Source: Pseudomonas japonica
GTDB taxonomy: Bacteria; Pseudomonadota; Gammaproteobacteria; Pseudomonadales; Pseudomonadaceae
NCBI RefSeq assembly: GCF_900188455.1
Contig: NZ_FZOL01000002.1
Span: 49,283-113,282, forward strand
Direction of reading: 5' to 3'
Length of the DNA: 64,000 nucleotides
A model generated the notes under the pieces. That model ran no database searches. It saw nothing but the letters and a program-made list of their open reading frames with translations, and was not told where the DNA came from. Shown here piece after piece: positions 1 through 8,236 of this stretch (position 1 is the first letter of the stretch; every line of letters starts with the position of its first letter). Made by a program: the position numbers and the translations under genes.

Positions 1-705
1 TGGGTCGACACCGCGACCCAGCAGAACCTCAACCTGCTGGCCACCAACCATGCCGTCCAGGCCGCCGAGGAGACCCTGCGCCAGCGCAAGGCCGGGCACG
101 CGCCGACCGTGGATGCGGTGGCACGCTACCAGCGCGGCGACAACGACAACTTCGGCCTGACCAACCCCAACCAGTTGCCCCAGGCCTACGGCGGCCCGGT
201 CGAGCAGACCAGCATCGGCCTGCAACTGAACATTCCGCTGTACAGCGGCGGCCTGACCAGCTCGCAGGTGCGCGAGGCCTACCAGCGCCTGAGCCAGACC
301 GAGCAGCAGCGCGAGAGCCTGCGCCGCCAGGTGGTGGAGAACACGCGCAACCTGCACCGCGCGGTGAACACCGACGTGGAACAGGTACAGGCGCGCAAAC
401 AGTCGATCATCTCCAACCAGAGCGCGCTGGAGGCCACGGAAATCGGCTATCAGGTGGGGACGCGGAATATCGTCGACGTGCTGGATGCGCAGCGCCAGCT
501 GTACACCTCGGTGCGCGACTACAACAACACCCGCTATGACTACATCCTCGACAACCTGCGCCTCAAGCAGGCCGCCGGGACACTGAGCCCGCAGGACCTG
601 CAGGACCTGGGACGCTGGCTGAAGCCGGACTACAACCCGGACAAGGACTTCCTGCCACCGGACCTGGCGGCGGCGGCCAAGGCCAATTTCGAGGCCCGGC
701 CTTAA
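1..705 (+). CDS. TolC-family outer membrane channel protein, C-terminal part (5' end outside window)
   Basis: The reading frame is open from the first base and ends in TAA at 703-705, so 234 residues of the C-terminal half are visible. Features of the TolC family of trimeric outer membrane efflux/type I secretion channels are the LNIPLYSGG segment followed by a long heptad-like helix (SSQVREAYQRLSQTEQQ), and the later VDVLDAQRQLY stretch that closes the second repeat. The protein would span the outer membrane and periplasm and dock to an inner membrane pump. The partner pump is not in the window. The short charged tail after residue ~200 is usual for Pseudomonas members. It may be the OpmH/TolC orthologue, but the missing N-terminus prevents a firm gene name. 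Confidence 0.88.
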   Translation, partial: WVDTATQQNLNLLATNHAVQAAEETLRQRKAGHAPTVDAVARYQRGDNDNFGLTNPNQLPQAYGGPVEQTSIGLQLNIPLYSGGLTSSQVREAYQRLSQTEQQRESLRRQVVENTRNLHRAVNTDVEQVQARKQSIISNQSALEATEIGYQVGTRNIVDVLDAQRQLYTSVRDYNNTRYDYILDNLRLKQAAGTLSPQDLQDLGRWLKPDYNPDKDFLPPDLAAAAKANFEARP

Positions 706-710
706 GGGCC

Positions 711-745
711 TCATCGCGGGCAATCGTTCCGATTGCCCGCGATGA
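711..745. terminator. Perfect 16-bp hairpin (REP-like), probable terminator between convergent genes
   Basis: Arms 711-726 and 730-745 are perfectly complementary with a 3-nt loop. The arm contains the GCGGGCAAT core seen in the REP elements elsewhere in the window. It lies six bases after the TolC-family stop codon and eleven bases before the waaA stop, so it can end transcription from both sides. There is no strong T-run. Confidence 0.6.
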
Positions 746-755
746 ATCACCACAG

Positions 756-2027
756 TTACCGGATCAGACGAGCCAGCCCCTCCAGCAATCGCTGCAAGGC
801 CCCCTGATTGGCCTGCATCACCGCCAACCCCGCATCGCCCATCCTGCGCGCATCCCGCGGCAACTCGATCAGGCGCCGCACTTCGGCTGCCAGCCCCTCG
901 GCATCGTCCACCTCGCGCAAGGCCCCCGCTTCCCGCAACATCGCGCTGATTTCGAGGAAGTTGAACACATGCGGCCCCATGATCACCGGCAATGCCAACG
1001 CCGCCGGCTCCAGGGGGTTGTGCCCGCCGGTGGGCACCAGGCTGCCGCCGACGAAGGCGATATCGGCCAGGGCGTAGAGAAACAGCAGCTCGCCCATGGT
1101 GTCGCCGAGCAGCACGCGGGTCTGCCCGTCCAGCGCCGCGCCGGACGAACGCCGCACGGTGGCGAACTGCTCGCTGCACAAGGCATGCACGGCGTCGAAG
1201 CGCTCGGGGTGACGCGGCACCAGGATCAACAAGGCGTCGCCGTGGCTCTCCAGCAACTGCCGGTGCGCGGCCAGGATCAGCGCGTCCTCGCCGTCATGGG
1301 TGCTGGCGGCGATCCACAGCGGACGCTGCGTGGCGCCCCACTGCGCGCGCAATTCACGGGCGCGGGGCAGCAGGTGTTCGTCCACCTTGAGGTCGAACTT
1401 GATCGAACCGGTCACCTGCACGCACGGCGGGCGGGCGCCCAACTGGCGGAAGCGCTCGGCCTCGGCGTCGGTCTGCACCGCGATCAGGCTCATTTCCTCC
1501 AGCATCGGCCGGGTCAGGCCGGCGAAACGCGCATAACCACGGGCCGAACGCTCGGACAGCCGGGCATTGGCCAGGGCCACGGGGATCCCGCGTTTTGCGC
1601 ACTGATGGATATGGTTGGGCCACAGCTCGGTTTCCATGATGATCGCCAGCCGCGGCTGCACCCGGTCGAGGAAACGCCCGGCCGCCCACGGCAGGTCGTA
1701 GGGCAGGTAGCAGTGCTGGATGCGCGGCTCGTTGGCGAACATCGCCCGGATCCGCTCGGAACCGGTGGGAGTCATGCAGGTGATGGTGATCGGCAGTTGT
1801 GGATAACGCTCCAGCAGGGCGCGGATCATCGGGGCCGCGGCGATGCTCTCGCCCACCGACACCGCGTGCACCCAGATCCCGCCCGGTTTCAGCGGCGGCA
1901 GACCGAAGGCGAAGCGCTCGCCGACACGCTGGCGATAAGCCGGCGCCTTGCGCCCGCGCAGGAACAGGCGCAGCGCGACCAGCGGCAGGCCCAGGTGAAA
2001 CAGCAGGGTATAGAGGGTTCTGTTCAT
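756..2027 (-). CDS. waaA: 3-deoxy-D-manno-octulosonic acid (Kdo) transferase
   Basis: The 423-residue product is the GT30-family enzyme that adds Kdo from CMP-Kdo to tetraacyl lipid IVA, the step that starts the LPS inner core. It has an N-terminal membrane anchor (LYTLLFHLGLPLVALRLF), the WVHAVSVGE segment with the conserved Glu of the family, METELWPN, and the nucleotide-binding C-terminal part with GGHNPLEPA. The length matches E. coli WaaA (425). It points toward the TolC-family gene. Upstream lies a REP array. hldE and msbA, other LPS genes, are nearby on the same strand but separated by a plus-strand cluster. The ATG at 2027 gives the normal N-terminal anchor. Confidence 0.97.
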   Translation of the reverse strand: MNRTLYTLLFHLGLPLVALRLFLRGRKAPAYRQRVGERFAFGLPPLKPGGIWVHAVSVGESIAAAPMIRALLERYPQLPITITCMTPTGSERIRAMFANEPRIQHCYLPYDLPWAAGRFLDRVQPRLAIIMETELWPNHIHQCAKRGIPVALANARLSERSARGYARFAGLTRPMLEEMSLIAVQTDAEAERFRQLGARPPCVQVTGSIKFDLKVDEHLLPRARELRAQWGATQRPLWIAASTHDGEDALILAAHRQLLESHGDALLILVPRHPERFDAVHALCSEQFATVRRSSGAALDGQTRVLLGDTMGELLFLYALADIAFVGGSLVPTGGHNPLEPAALALPVIMGPHVFNFLEISAMLREAGALREVDDAEGLAAEVRRLIELPRDARRMGDAGLAVMQANQGALQRLLEGLARLIR

Positions 2028-2077
2028 GGCGCGGGAGTGTACAAGGAAGCTATCGGCATTGCCTCTGTGTTGCTGAG

Positions 2078-2306
2078 GGCCTCATCGCGGGCAATGCCCG
2101 CTCCCACAGGGTCCGGCGGTGCATGCGGTCCTTGTGGGAGCTGACTTGCAAGCGATGAGGCTCCAAAGCTCACCCCTGGGTCCAGCAGTGCATGCGGTCC
2201 TTGTGGGAGCTGGCTTGCAAGCGATGAGGCTCCAAAGCTCATCCCTGGGTCCAGCAGTGCATGCAGTCCTTGTGGGAGCGGGCATTGCCCGCGATGAGGC
2301 CCGAGA
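2078..2306. repeat. REP array containing a 69-bp tandem repeat (about three units)
   Basis: A near-identical block beginning GCATGCGGTCCTTGTGGGAG recurs at 2121, 2190 and 2259, exactly 69 bp apart. Each unit carries the GTGGGAGC...TTGC(A/C)(A/C)GCGATGAGG REP half-site. The outermost copies (TCATCGCGGGCAATGCCCGCTC near 2084 and GAGCGGGCATTGCCCGCGATGA near 2276) are inverted relative to one another and match better than the inner ones, as in a BIME-like cluster. The array fills the 281-bp gap between waaA and the LysR gene. I see no gene in this gap. Confidence 0.85.
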
Positions 2307-2308
2307 GA

Positions 2309-3202
2309 TCACCCCATTTCCCGCAGATGCACTGCAAACCGCTCCGCCAGCCAGCGCGCCGCCGGCCCCAGCGGTTCATCCCGTCGCCATGCCAGTTCCA
2401 CCACCAGCGCCGGCGGTCGCCATTCGCAGTCCAGCTCGACCATATGCTGCTGGTAGGTCGGGTACTGCACCACATGCCGCGGCAACCAGGCCCAGCCCAG
2501 ACCGCGCATCAGCAACTCGGCCATGACGTAGAAGCTGTCCGCCCGCCATACCTGCGGACTGGCCGGTTCGCCGCCGGCATAGCCACTGTCTCGCGGATTG
2601 ACCAGCAACTGCCGGTGCCGCGCCAGATGCTCGCAACTGACCCGTTCCAGCGCCGCCAATGGATGCCCCACCGGGCACACCGTGACCATTTCGATACTGC
2701 CCAGGGCCCGGCGCTCCAGCGCATCGGGCACGCGCTCATGGTGAAACAGCAAACCCAGGTCGGCCCGACGTTCCACCAGTTGCCGCGCCACATCGCCCTG
2801 CGCGCTGCTGGCCAGTTGCACTTCCAGCAACGGAAAGCGCTGCGACAGTTCTTCCAGGCTCCCGACCACCGGCGGATACGGCATCGCTTCATCCTGCGCC
2901 AGGCGCAGACGCGGCTCCTGTCCGCGCATCAATGCCGAGGCCCGGCCATCCAGGCGCTCGCACTGGCGCAGCAACTCCCGCGCATCCTCAAGCAAGGCCG
3001 CGCCCGCCTCGGTCAGTTGCGGCTGCCGCCCGCTGCTGCGCTCGAACAGGGTCAGGCCGAGGTCAGTCTCCAGCAACGCGATGGCATTGCTCACCGCCGA
3101 CTGGGCTCGGCCTTCGGCCCGGGCCACGGCGGAAAACGAGCGCCGCTCGGCCACTTCGACGAACAGGCGCACCTGCTCCAGACTCCACTGCGGTTGGACC
3201 AT
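2309..3202 (-). CDS. LysR-family transcriptional regulator, divergent from emrE
   Basis: The protein (297 residues from the ATG at 3202) has the classic LysR layout: an N-terminal winged helix-turn-helix (LEQVRLFVEVAERRSFSAVA, then AQSAVSNAIALLE), a linker helix and a periplasmic-binding-protein-like effector domain from about residue 90. The start was set at 3202 because GGAG lies at good spacing before it; an in-frame TTG at 3217 is possible but would sit in the operator. It is divergent from emrE, and an ATC-N9-GAT palindrome lies between them, so it probably regulates itself and emrE. In PAO1 an orthologous LysR gene (PA4989, from memory) has the same position. The inducer is unknown. Confidence 0.9.
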   Translation of the reverse strand: MVQPQWSLEQVRLFVEVAERRSFSAVARAEGRAQSAVSNAIALLETDLGLTLFERSSGRQPQLTEAGAALLEDARELLRQCERLDGRASALMRGQEPRLRLAQDEAMPYPPVVGSLEELSQRFPLLEVQLASSAQGDVARQLVERRADLGLLFHHERVPDALERRALGSIEMVTVCPVGHPLAALERVSCEHLARHRQLLVNPRDSGYAGGEPASPQVWRADSFYVMAELLMRGLGWAWLPRHVVQYPTYQQHMVELDCEWRPPALVVELAWRRDEPLGPAARWLAERFAVHLREMG

Positions 3203-3206
3203 GGAA

Positions 3207-3227
3207 CCTATCTCCAATAGTGATAGG
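3207..3227. promoter_or_regulatory. LysR-type operator, CCTATC-N9-GATAGG
   Basis: CCTATC at 3207-3212 and GATAGG at 3222-3227 are exact inverted arms with a 9-base spacer, containing the ATC-N9-GAT / T-N11-A pattern of LysR-type operators. It overlaps the leader of the LysR gene and lies just upstream of the emrE promoter candidate, which suits autorepression plus control of emrE. Binding is inferred. Confidence 0.6.
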
Positions 3228-3234
3228 AAATGAC

Positions 3235-3262
3235 TTTACCGCATCTGGCCAATCCCTAGAAT
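3235..3262 (+). promoter_or_regulatory. Candidate sigma-70 promoter for emrE
   Basis: TTTACC at 3235-3240 (-35-like) and TAGAAT at 3257-3262 (-10-like, 5 of 6 to consensus) are separated by 16 bases and lie 27 bases before the emrE ATG, which is preceded by AGAGGAGT. The -35 is poor, which fits an activator-dependent promoter next to the LysR operator. Confidence 0.45.
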
Positions 3263-3289
3263 GCGCGAGCCATCAGAGGAGTCCGAATC

Positions 3290-3622
3290 ATGAATGCCTA
3301 CACCTATCTCGCCATCGCCATCTGCGCCGAAGTCATCGCTACCGCCTCGATGAAAGCGGTGAAAGGCCTGAGCACGCCGCTGCCGCTACTGCTGATGATC
3401 TGTGGCTACGCGGTGGCGTTCTGGATGCTGACCCTGGTGGTGCGCAGCATTCCGGTGGGCATTGCCTATGCGATCTGGTCCGGCCTGGGCATCGTCCTGA
3501 TCAGCGTGGCCGCCCTGGTGATCTACGACCAGAAGCTGGATCTGCCGGCGATGCTCGGCATGGCGATGATCGTCGGCGGCGTGGTGGTGATCCAGCTGTT
3601 CTCGAAAACCGCCGGGCATTGA
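3290..3622 (+). CDS. emrE: Small multidrug resistance (SMR) efflux pump, EmrE type
   Basis: This 110-residue protein has four predicted membrane helices and works as an antiparallel dimer exchanging protons for cationic drugs. Glu14, the essential proton/drug-binding residue, is present in AEVIATASMK, and the AYAIWSGLG segment of helix 3 with its conserved Trp is intact. Length matches E. coli EmrE (110). A good ribosome site (AGAGGAG) precedes the ATG. The divergent LysR regulator and shared operator suggest inducible expression. The PAO1 orthologue at the same site (PA4990, from memory) is a studied EmrE. A guanidinium exporter (Gdx/SugE) role is less likely given the helix-3 sequence. Confidence 0.93.
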   Translation: MNAYTYLAIAICAEVIATASMKAVKGLSTPLPLLLMICGYAVAFWMLTLVVRSIPVGIAYAIWSGLGIVLISVAALVIYDQKLDLPAMLGMAMIVGGVVVIQLFSKTAGH

Positions 3623-3677
3623 TGACGCACAACAGGCTGTATACTTGCCCGCCTGTCCAGCTTGTTGAGGTAACTGC

Positions 3678-4853
3678 ATGTCATCGGTCATTTCCACCGA
3701 CGTCCTGATCGTCGGCGCGGGGGTCGCGGGTCTCTGGCTCAATGCCCGTCTGCGGCGCCTGGGTTACTCGACGGTGCTGGTGGAACGCGCCAGCGTCGGT
3801 GGCGGGCAGACCCTCAAGTCCCAGGGCATCATCCACGGCGGCGCCAAGTACGCGCTGCACGGTGCCCTGAGCGGCGCCTCGGAAGCCATCGCCGACATGC
3901 CGCGGCGCTGGCGCGAAGCCCTGGACGGCGGCGGCGAGCTGGATCTGTCCGGCGTGCGCCTGCTGTCCGACGCCCACTATCTCTGGTCCCCCGGGACGAT
4001 CGCCGGCAACCTCACCAGCTTCTTCGCCAGCAAGGCGGTGCGTGGCCGCGTCGACCAGGTCAAGGGCGAGCAACTGCCGCCGGCCCTGCAGGACCGCGCC
4101 TTCAAGGGCAAGGTCTATCGCCTGGCCGAGCTGGTGATCGACGTACCGAGCCTGCTGCAACGCCTGGCCGAACTGGCTGGCGACAGCCTGCTCGCCGGCG
4201 AGCGGATCGAGCCGCTGCGTGACGGCGATGACCTGGTCGGCCTGCGGGTCGACGGCCGCGAAATCCGTGCCCAACGCGTAGTGCTCAGTGCCGGTGCCGG
4301 CACCGCCGAGCTGCTCGCCGACCTCGGCCTGAGCCAGCCGGCCATGCAGCGCCGGCCGCTGCACATGGTCATGGCCAAGGGCCCCAGCCTGAAGCCGCTC
4401 TACGCCCACTGCCTGGGCGGCGGGCCGAAGCCGCGCATCACCGTGACCACCCACCCGGCCGCCGACGGCCAGTGGGTCTGGTACCTCGGCGGCGACCTCG
4501 CCGAAGCCGATGGCGTGGCCCGCGAACCCGAGGCGCAGATCGCCGCGGCGAAGAAGGAAGTCGCCAGCCTGTTGCCATGGGTCGATCTCAGCCAGGTGCG
4601 CTGGGCCACCCTGCGGGTAGATCGCGCCGAACCGGCGCAATCCGGTCTGGTCCGCCCGGACAATGCCTTCCTCGCCGAGCAGCAGCGCCTGCTGGTGGGC
4701 TGGCCGACCAAGCTGGCCCTGGCACCGGACTTCGCCGATCGCGTGCTGCGGGCCTTCGACCGCGACGGCATCCGCCCGAGCAACTGCCCCGCCCTGCCCG
4801 ACTTGCCGAAGCCCGCGCTGGCGCAAGCGGAATGGGAGCGCCTGCTGCCATGA
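3678..4853 (+). CDS. FAD-dependent amino-acid-oxidase-like oxidoreductase
   Basis: The 391-residue protein begins with a dinucleotide-binding fold (DVLIVGAGVAGLWLNARLRR, residues 8-27) followed by the acidic end of strand 2 (VERAS), which identifies an FAD-binding DAO-type oxidoreductase. A second conserved patch, VVLSAGAGTAELL near residue 200, is the usual GG/ATG-like flavin motif. The substrate cannot be read from the sequence. Its stop overlaps the next gene's start (ATGA), and the following genes encode an aldo/keto reductase and a Nudix-like protein, so the three are probably one transcript. P. aeruginosa has the same order (PA4991-PA4993, from memory). Confidence 0.85.
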   Translation: MSSVISTDVLIVGAGVAGLWLNARLRRLGYSTVLVERASVGGGQTLKSQGIIHGGAKYALHGALSGASEAIADMPRRWREALDGGGELDLSGVRLLSDAHYLWSPGTIAGNLTSFFASKAVRGRVDQVKGEQLPPALQDRAFKGKVYRLAELVIDVPSLLQRLAELAGDSLLAGERIEPLRDGDDLVGLRVDGREIRAQRVVLSAGAGTAELLADLGLSQPAMQRRPLHMVMAKGPSLKPLYAHCLGGGPKPRITVTTHPAADGQWVWYLGGDLAEADGVAREPEAQIAAAKKEVASLLPWVDLSQVRWATLRVDRAEPAQSGLVRPDNAFLAEQQRLLVGWPTKLALAPDFADRVLRAFDRDGIRPSNCPALPDLPKPALAQAEWERLLP

Positions 4854-5662
4854 CCCTGCCGACCCTGCACGACCTGCATCGCCCGCTGGGCAGCACCGGC
4901 CTGGTGGTTTCGCCGCTGGGCCTGGGCACGGTGAAACTGGGCCGCGACCAGGGCGTGAAATACCCCAACGGCTTCACCATCCCCGACGACCAGGCCGCCC
5001 GCCTGTTGCTGGCCCAGGCCCGTGAACTGGGCATCAACCTGATCGACACCGCGCCGGCCTATGGCCGCAGCGAGGAACGCCTCGGCCCGCTGTTGCGCGG
5101 CCAGCGCGACCAGTGGGTGATCGTCAGCAAGGTTGGCGAGGAATTCGACGACGGCCAGTCCCGCTTCGATTTCAGCGCCGCCCATACCCGCGCCTCGGTG
5201 GAGCGCAGCCTGAAGCGCCTGGAGACCGAGTGCATCGACCTGGTCCTGGTCCACTCCAACGGCGATGACCTGCGCATCCTGGAGCAGGAAGAGGTCTATC
5301 GGACCCTTGCCCTGCTCAAGCAGGAAGGCAAGATCCGCGGCTTCGGTTTTTCCGGCAAAACGGCCGAAGGCGGCCTGAAAGCACTGGAGCAGGGCGACTG
5401 TGCGATGGTCACCTACAATCTCAACGAGCAGGCCGAGCGTCCGGTGCTGGACTACGCCGCCGCCCATGGCAAGGCGATCCTGGTGAAGAAGGCCCTGGCC
5501 AGCGGCCACGTCTGCCTGAGCCCGGGGGTCGACCCGGTGAAGGCCAGCTTCGAGCTGCTGTTTGCCCACCCCGGCGTGAGCAGTGCTATTGTCGGCACCA
5601 TCAATCCGCTGCACCTGGCTCACAACGTGGCGACCGTCGCCCAGGTGCTGCGCCAGCCCTGA
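4850..5662 (+). CDS. Aldo/keto reductase
   Basis: The 270-residue product is a TIM-barrel NAD(P)H-dependent reductase. The catalytic tetrad is visible: Asp and Tyr in IDTAPAYGRSEERLG, Lys in VIVSKVG, and His in LVLVHSNGDD. The N-terminal GSTGLVVSPLGLGTVKLG is typical of the family. The start at 4850 was chosen because it forms an ATGA overlap with the preceding flavoprotein and gives the standard N-terminus; a longer frame upstream exists but has no family similarity. It belongs to the AKR group whose members act on small aldehydes or lactone precursors; the true substrate is unknown. Translational coupling with the flavoprotein suggests a shared pathway. Confidence 0.92.
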   Translation: MTLPTLHDLHRPLGSTGLVVSPLGLGTVKLGRDQGVKYPNGFTIPDDQAARLLLAQARELGINLIDTAPAYGRSEERLGPLLRGQRDQWVIVSKVGEEFDDGQSRFDFSAAHTRASVERSLKRLETECIDLVLVHSNGDDLRILEQEEVYRTLALLKQEGKIRGFGFSGKTAEGGLKALEQGDCAMVTYNLNEQAERPVLDYAAAHGKAILVKKALASGHVCLSPGVDPVKASFELLFAHPGVSSAIVGTINPLHLAHNVATVAQVLRQP

Positions 5663-5702
5663 GCCGCCGCCGCGGCCGACCCCAACGCAAGAAGGAGCCG
5701 AC

Positions 5703-6659
5703 ATGCCGCGAACGCTGATCCGCAAGAACCCGAGCAACTTCAAGACCCTGCCCCTCCACGTCGAAGCCGGCCCGGAGGGGTTGAGCTACCAGAGCATCGG
5801 TCGCCCGCTGAACTTCGCCCAGACCCTGCAACGGCGCAAGGCCATCCAGTTGCCCGACCACCAGCGCTTCGCCGTCGAGCTGGCCAACCTCGGGGTCTCG
5901 GTGCGCCTGACCCTGTGCTGGCAGCACCGCGATTACTGGGTCCTGGTCCGTCAGCGCCGCCAGGACCGTGGCGACGTGGTGCTCAAGCTGATCTCCGGCT
6001 ACGTGCCGGCCCAGGAGCTCAATCTGCCGCTGCACACCGCGGTGCAGGAAGTCGCCGAGGAATGCCTGCTGGAAACCCCGGAAGGCTGGCTCGGTGGCCG
6101 CTTCAACGACACCTGGCTGCCAGCCCCCTACGCCGCCGCCCTGCATTACCGCGAAGCCCTGCCCTTCATCCTGACCCCGCACTCCGGTGCCGCACGCCCG
6201 GTGCGCTGCGGCAACCAGCAACTGATCGAACGGCCCCGGGCTTATGTGCATCTGCCCACGGCTTCGCTGCAACTGATCTACGACCTGCGCCTGCAGGTGC
6301 CGAAGGAAGCCAAGTCGCTGAGCCTGTTCCATGTCGACGAGCGCCTCGAAGGCGACCAGTTGGTGGCCCGCCTCAACCGCGCCCGGCCCGACCTGTACCT
6401 GATGCCACTGGAAGACGGCCAGCCGTTGCCGGAGCTCTATCAGTTGAAGAAGGACCGCCTGGTGCCAGCCGGAACCCGTGGTCTGTATCTGGCGGAAAGT
6501 TTCGCGCAGCAGGAAGGCTGGGTGGTGAAGGACGAGCGGATTCGCTGGAAGGACTGGCTGCGCCAGCAAGGGTTGACGCCGAAGAAGCCGGACAGCGGCC
6601 TGCGGCGGCTGACCGGGAAAGCGAAGGAGCTGTTGCAGATGGCGCGGGGCGGCTTGTAG
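5703..6659 (+). CDS. Conserved Pseudomonas protein with a Nudix-like motif (often labelled 'metal ABC transporter ATPase')
   Basis: The 318-residue protein starts at the ATG at 5703 behind AAGGAG. I find no Walker A, Walker B or ABC signature, so the ATPase label that related proteins often carry is not supported. Residues 99-122 resemble a degenerate Nudix box: Gly99-x5-Glu105, then QEVAEECL (Gln115, Glu116, Glu119, Glu120), against the canonical GX5EX7REUXEEXGU; the spacer is two residues longer and Arg is replaced by Gln. Before it, HRDYWVLVRQRRQDRGDVVLKLISGYVP-like strands fit a Nudix beta-sheet. The C-terminal ~100 residues are basic. It follows the aldo/keto reductase by 40 bases. Function is unknown; a nucleotide or cofactor hydrolase is one guess. 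Confidence 0.75.
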   Translation: MPRTLIRKNPSNFKTLPLHVEAGPEGLSYQSIGRPLNFAQTLQRRKAIQLPDHQRFAVELANLGVSVRLTLCWQHRDYWVLVRQRRQDRGDVVLKLISGYVPAQELNLPLHTAVQEVAEECLLETPEGWLGGRFNDTWLPAPYAAALHYREALPFILTPHSGAARPVRCGNQQLIERPRAYVHLPTASLQLIYDLRLQVPKEAKSLSLFHVDERLEGDQLVARLNRARPDLYLMPLEDGQPLPELYQLKKDRLVPAGTRGLYLAESFAQQEGWVVKDERIRWKDWLRQQGLTPKKPDSGLRRLTGKAKELLQMARGGL

Positions 6660-6682
6660 GAGCTGGCTTGCCTGCTCCTACA
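6655..6682. repeat. REP-type hairpin between convergent genes
   Basis: TGTAGGAGC at 6655-6663 and GCTCCTACA at 6674-6682 form a 9-bp stem around a loop holding TGGCTTGCCT. The left arm includes the stop codon of the preceding gene. It separates convergent genes and could stop transcription both ways. Confidence 0.6.
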
Positions 6683-6706
6683 GTGACCGCGTCGCTTCGG
6701 GGATGA

Positions 6707-8128
6707 TCAGTTCTTGCGGATCTTCTCGACGATCGCCGTGGTCGAGCTGTTTTCCACCAGCCCCAGCACCTTCACCGTCCCGCCGTAGGCCTTGACGATA
6801 TCGGCACCGACCACCTGGTCGACGCTGTAGTCACCGCCCTTGACCAGCACATCCGGCTTGACCTGGGTCAGCAGGTTTTCCGGCGTGCCTTCCGGGAAGC
6901 TGATCACCCAGTCCACCGCACCGAGGCCGGCGAGCACGGCCATGCGCCGGTCGACGCTGTTGATCGGACGACCCGGGCCCTTCAGACGGCTCACCGACGC
7001 ATCATCGTTGACCGCGACGATCAGACGATCGCCCTGGGCGCGGGCCTGCTCCAGGTAGGTCACATGGCCAGCGTGGAGAATATCGAAGCAACCGTTGGTG
7101 AAGACGATCTTTTCCTTGTGCGCACGGGCATCATCGATGGCCAGCAGGAGCTGATCGAGGCTGAGCACACCGCGCTCGGAACCTTCCTCGCGCTGGATCG
7201 CCCGACGCAGTTCCGGAGCGCTGATGGCCGCGGTCCCCAGTTTGCCGACCACGATGCCGGCGGCCAGGTTGGCCAGCCCGACCGCATGCGGCAGGTCCTC
7301 GCCGGCGGCGATGGCCGCGGCCAGGGTGGAAATCACCGTGTCGCCGGCACCGGTCACGTCGAACACTTCACGGGCGCGGGCCGGCAGGTGCAGGGCCGGA
7401 TGATCCGGACGCAGCAGGGTCATGCCGTGCTCGCCACGCGTCACCAGCAGCGCGCCGAGGTCCAGCTCGCGCATCAGTTGCCCGCCCTTGGCCACCAGTT
7501 CGGCCTCGTCGGCGCAGCGCCCGACGATGGTTTCGAATTCACTGAGGTTCGGGGTGATCAGGCTGGCGCCGCGATAGATGGAGAAATCCTTGCCCTTGGG
7601 GTCGGCCAGGACCGGAATGCCGCGTTCGCGAGCGGCCTGGATCAGGCTCTGGTGATTCTTCAGCGCGCCCTTGCCGTAGTCGGAAAGGACCAGCACCTTG
7701 ACCCCTTCCAGCAGACCGTCGACTTCCGCGCCAAGGGACAGCGGGTCGGTGGCGAACGGTTCTTCGAAATCGATGCGCAGCAGCTGCTGGTGGCGACTCA
7801 TGACCCGCAGCTTGACGATGGTCGGCTGGTGGGCAATGCGCTGGAACACCGAGCGCACGCCGGCCGCCTGCAGACTGTTGGCCAGGCTTTCGGCCGCCTC
7901 GTCCTGGCCGGTGACCCCGACCAGCGCAGCCGGCGCACCCAGCGCGGCAATGTTCAGGGCCACGTTGGCCGCGCCGCCGGGACGGTCCTCGATCTGCTCG
8001 ACCTTGACCACCGGAACCGGCGCTTCAGGCGAGATCCTGGAAGTACCGCCATGCCAGTAGCGGTCGAGCATGACATCGCCGACCACCAGTACCGGGGCTT
8101 GATCGAAACGCGGCATGGACAACTTCAT
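6707..8128 (-). CDS. hldE: Bifunctional heptose-7-phosphate kinase / heptose-1-phosphate adenylyltransferase
   Basis: The 473-residue enzyme makes ADP-D-glycero-D-manno-heptose, the donor for the LPS inner core. Residues 1 to about 320 are a ribokinase-like kinase with the GGAANVALN sugar-binding segment (residues 51-59) and the GAGDT anion hole at 260-264. Residues ~340-473 are a cytidylyltransferase-like domain with [12 protein letters not shown] (HxGH at 352-355) for adenylyl transfer. Start is the ATG at 8128, which gives the family N-terminus. It lies downstream of msbA on the same strand with a hairpin between them, and the same pair occurs in other pseudomonads. Length matches E. coli HldE (477). 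Confidence 0.97.
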   Translation of the reverse strand: MKLSMPRFDQAPVLVVGDVMLDRYWHGGTSRISPEAPVPVVKVEQIEDRPGGAANVALNIAALGAPAALVGVTGQDEAAESLANSLQAAGVRSVFQRIAHQPTIVKLRVMSRHQQLLRIDFEEPFATDPLSLGAEVDGLLEGVKVLVLSDYGKGALKNHQSLIQAARERGIPVLADPKGKDFSIYRGASLITPNLSEFETIVGRCADEAELVAKGGQLMRELDLGALLVTRGEHGMTLLRPDHPALHLPARAREVFDVTGAGDTVISTLAAAIAAGEDLPHAVGLANLAAGIVVGKLGTAAISAPELRRAIQREEGSERGVLSLDQLLLAIDDARAHKEKIVFTNGCFDILHAGHVTYLEQARAQGDRLIVAVNDDASVSRLKGPGRPINSVDRRMAVLAGLGAVDWVISFPEGTPENLLTQVKPDVLVKGGDYSVDQVVGADIVKAYGGTVKVLGLVENSSTTAIVEKIRKN

Positions 8129-8204
8129 GGAGAACCCATCAGACAGAAATGAACAGGGGCGGGATATTAGCACAGGCGACGCGCGTGCCAGATTACAGCG
8201 GAAA

Positions 8205-8229
8205 GTCCGGGGACACGCAGTCCCCGGAC
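8205..8229. terminator. Hairpin between msbA and hldE, probable weak terminator/attenuator
   Basis: GTCCGGGGA at 8205-8213 and TCCCCGGAC at 8221-8229 form a perfect 9-bp GC-rich stem with a 7-nt loop, eight bases after the msbA stop on the minus strand. Only three T residues follow in the minus direction, so it may stabilise or attenuate rather than fully stop read-through into hldE. Confidence 0.55.
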
Positions 8230-8236
8230 AGGTGTA

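Noticed and set aside
969..2144. Plus-strand open frame opposite waaA reaching into the REP array
   Set aside because: It is opposite a clear Kdo transferase gene and translates repeats; there is no supporting signal.
2078..2306. Possible CRISPR array at the 69-bp repeats
   Set aside because: There are only three units, no unique spacers between conserved repeats, no cas genes, and the units contain REP half-sites.
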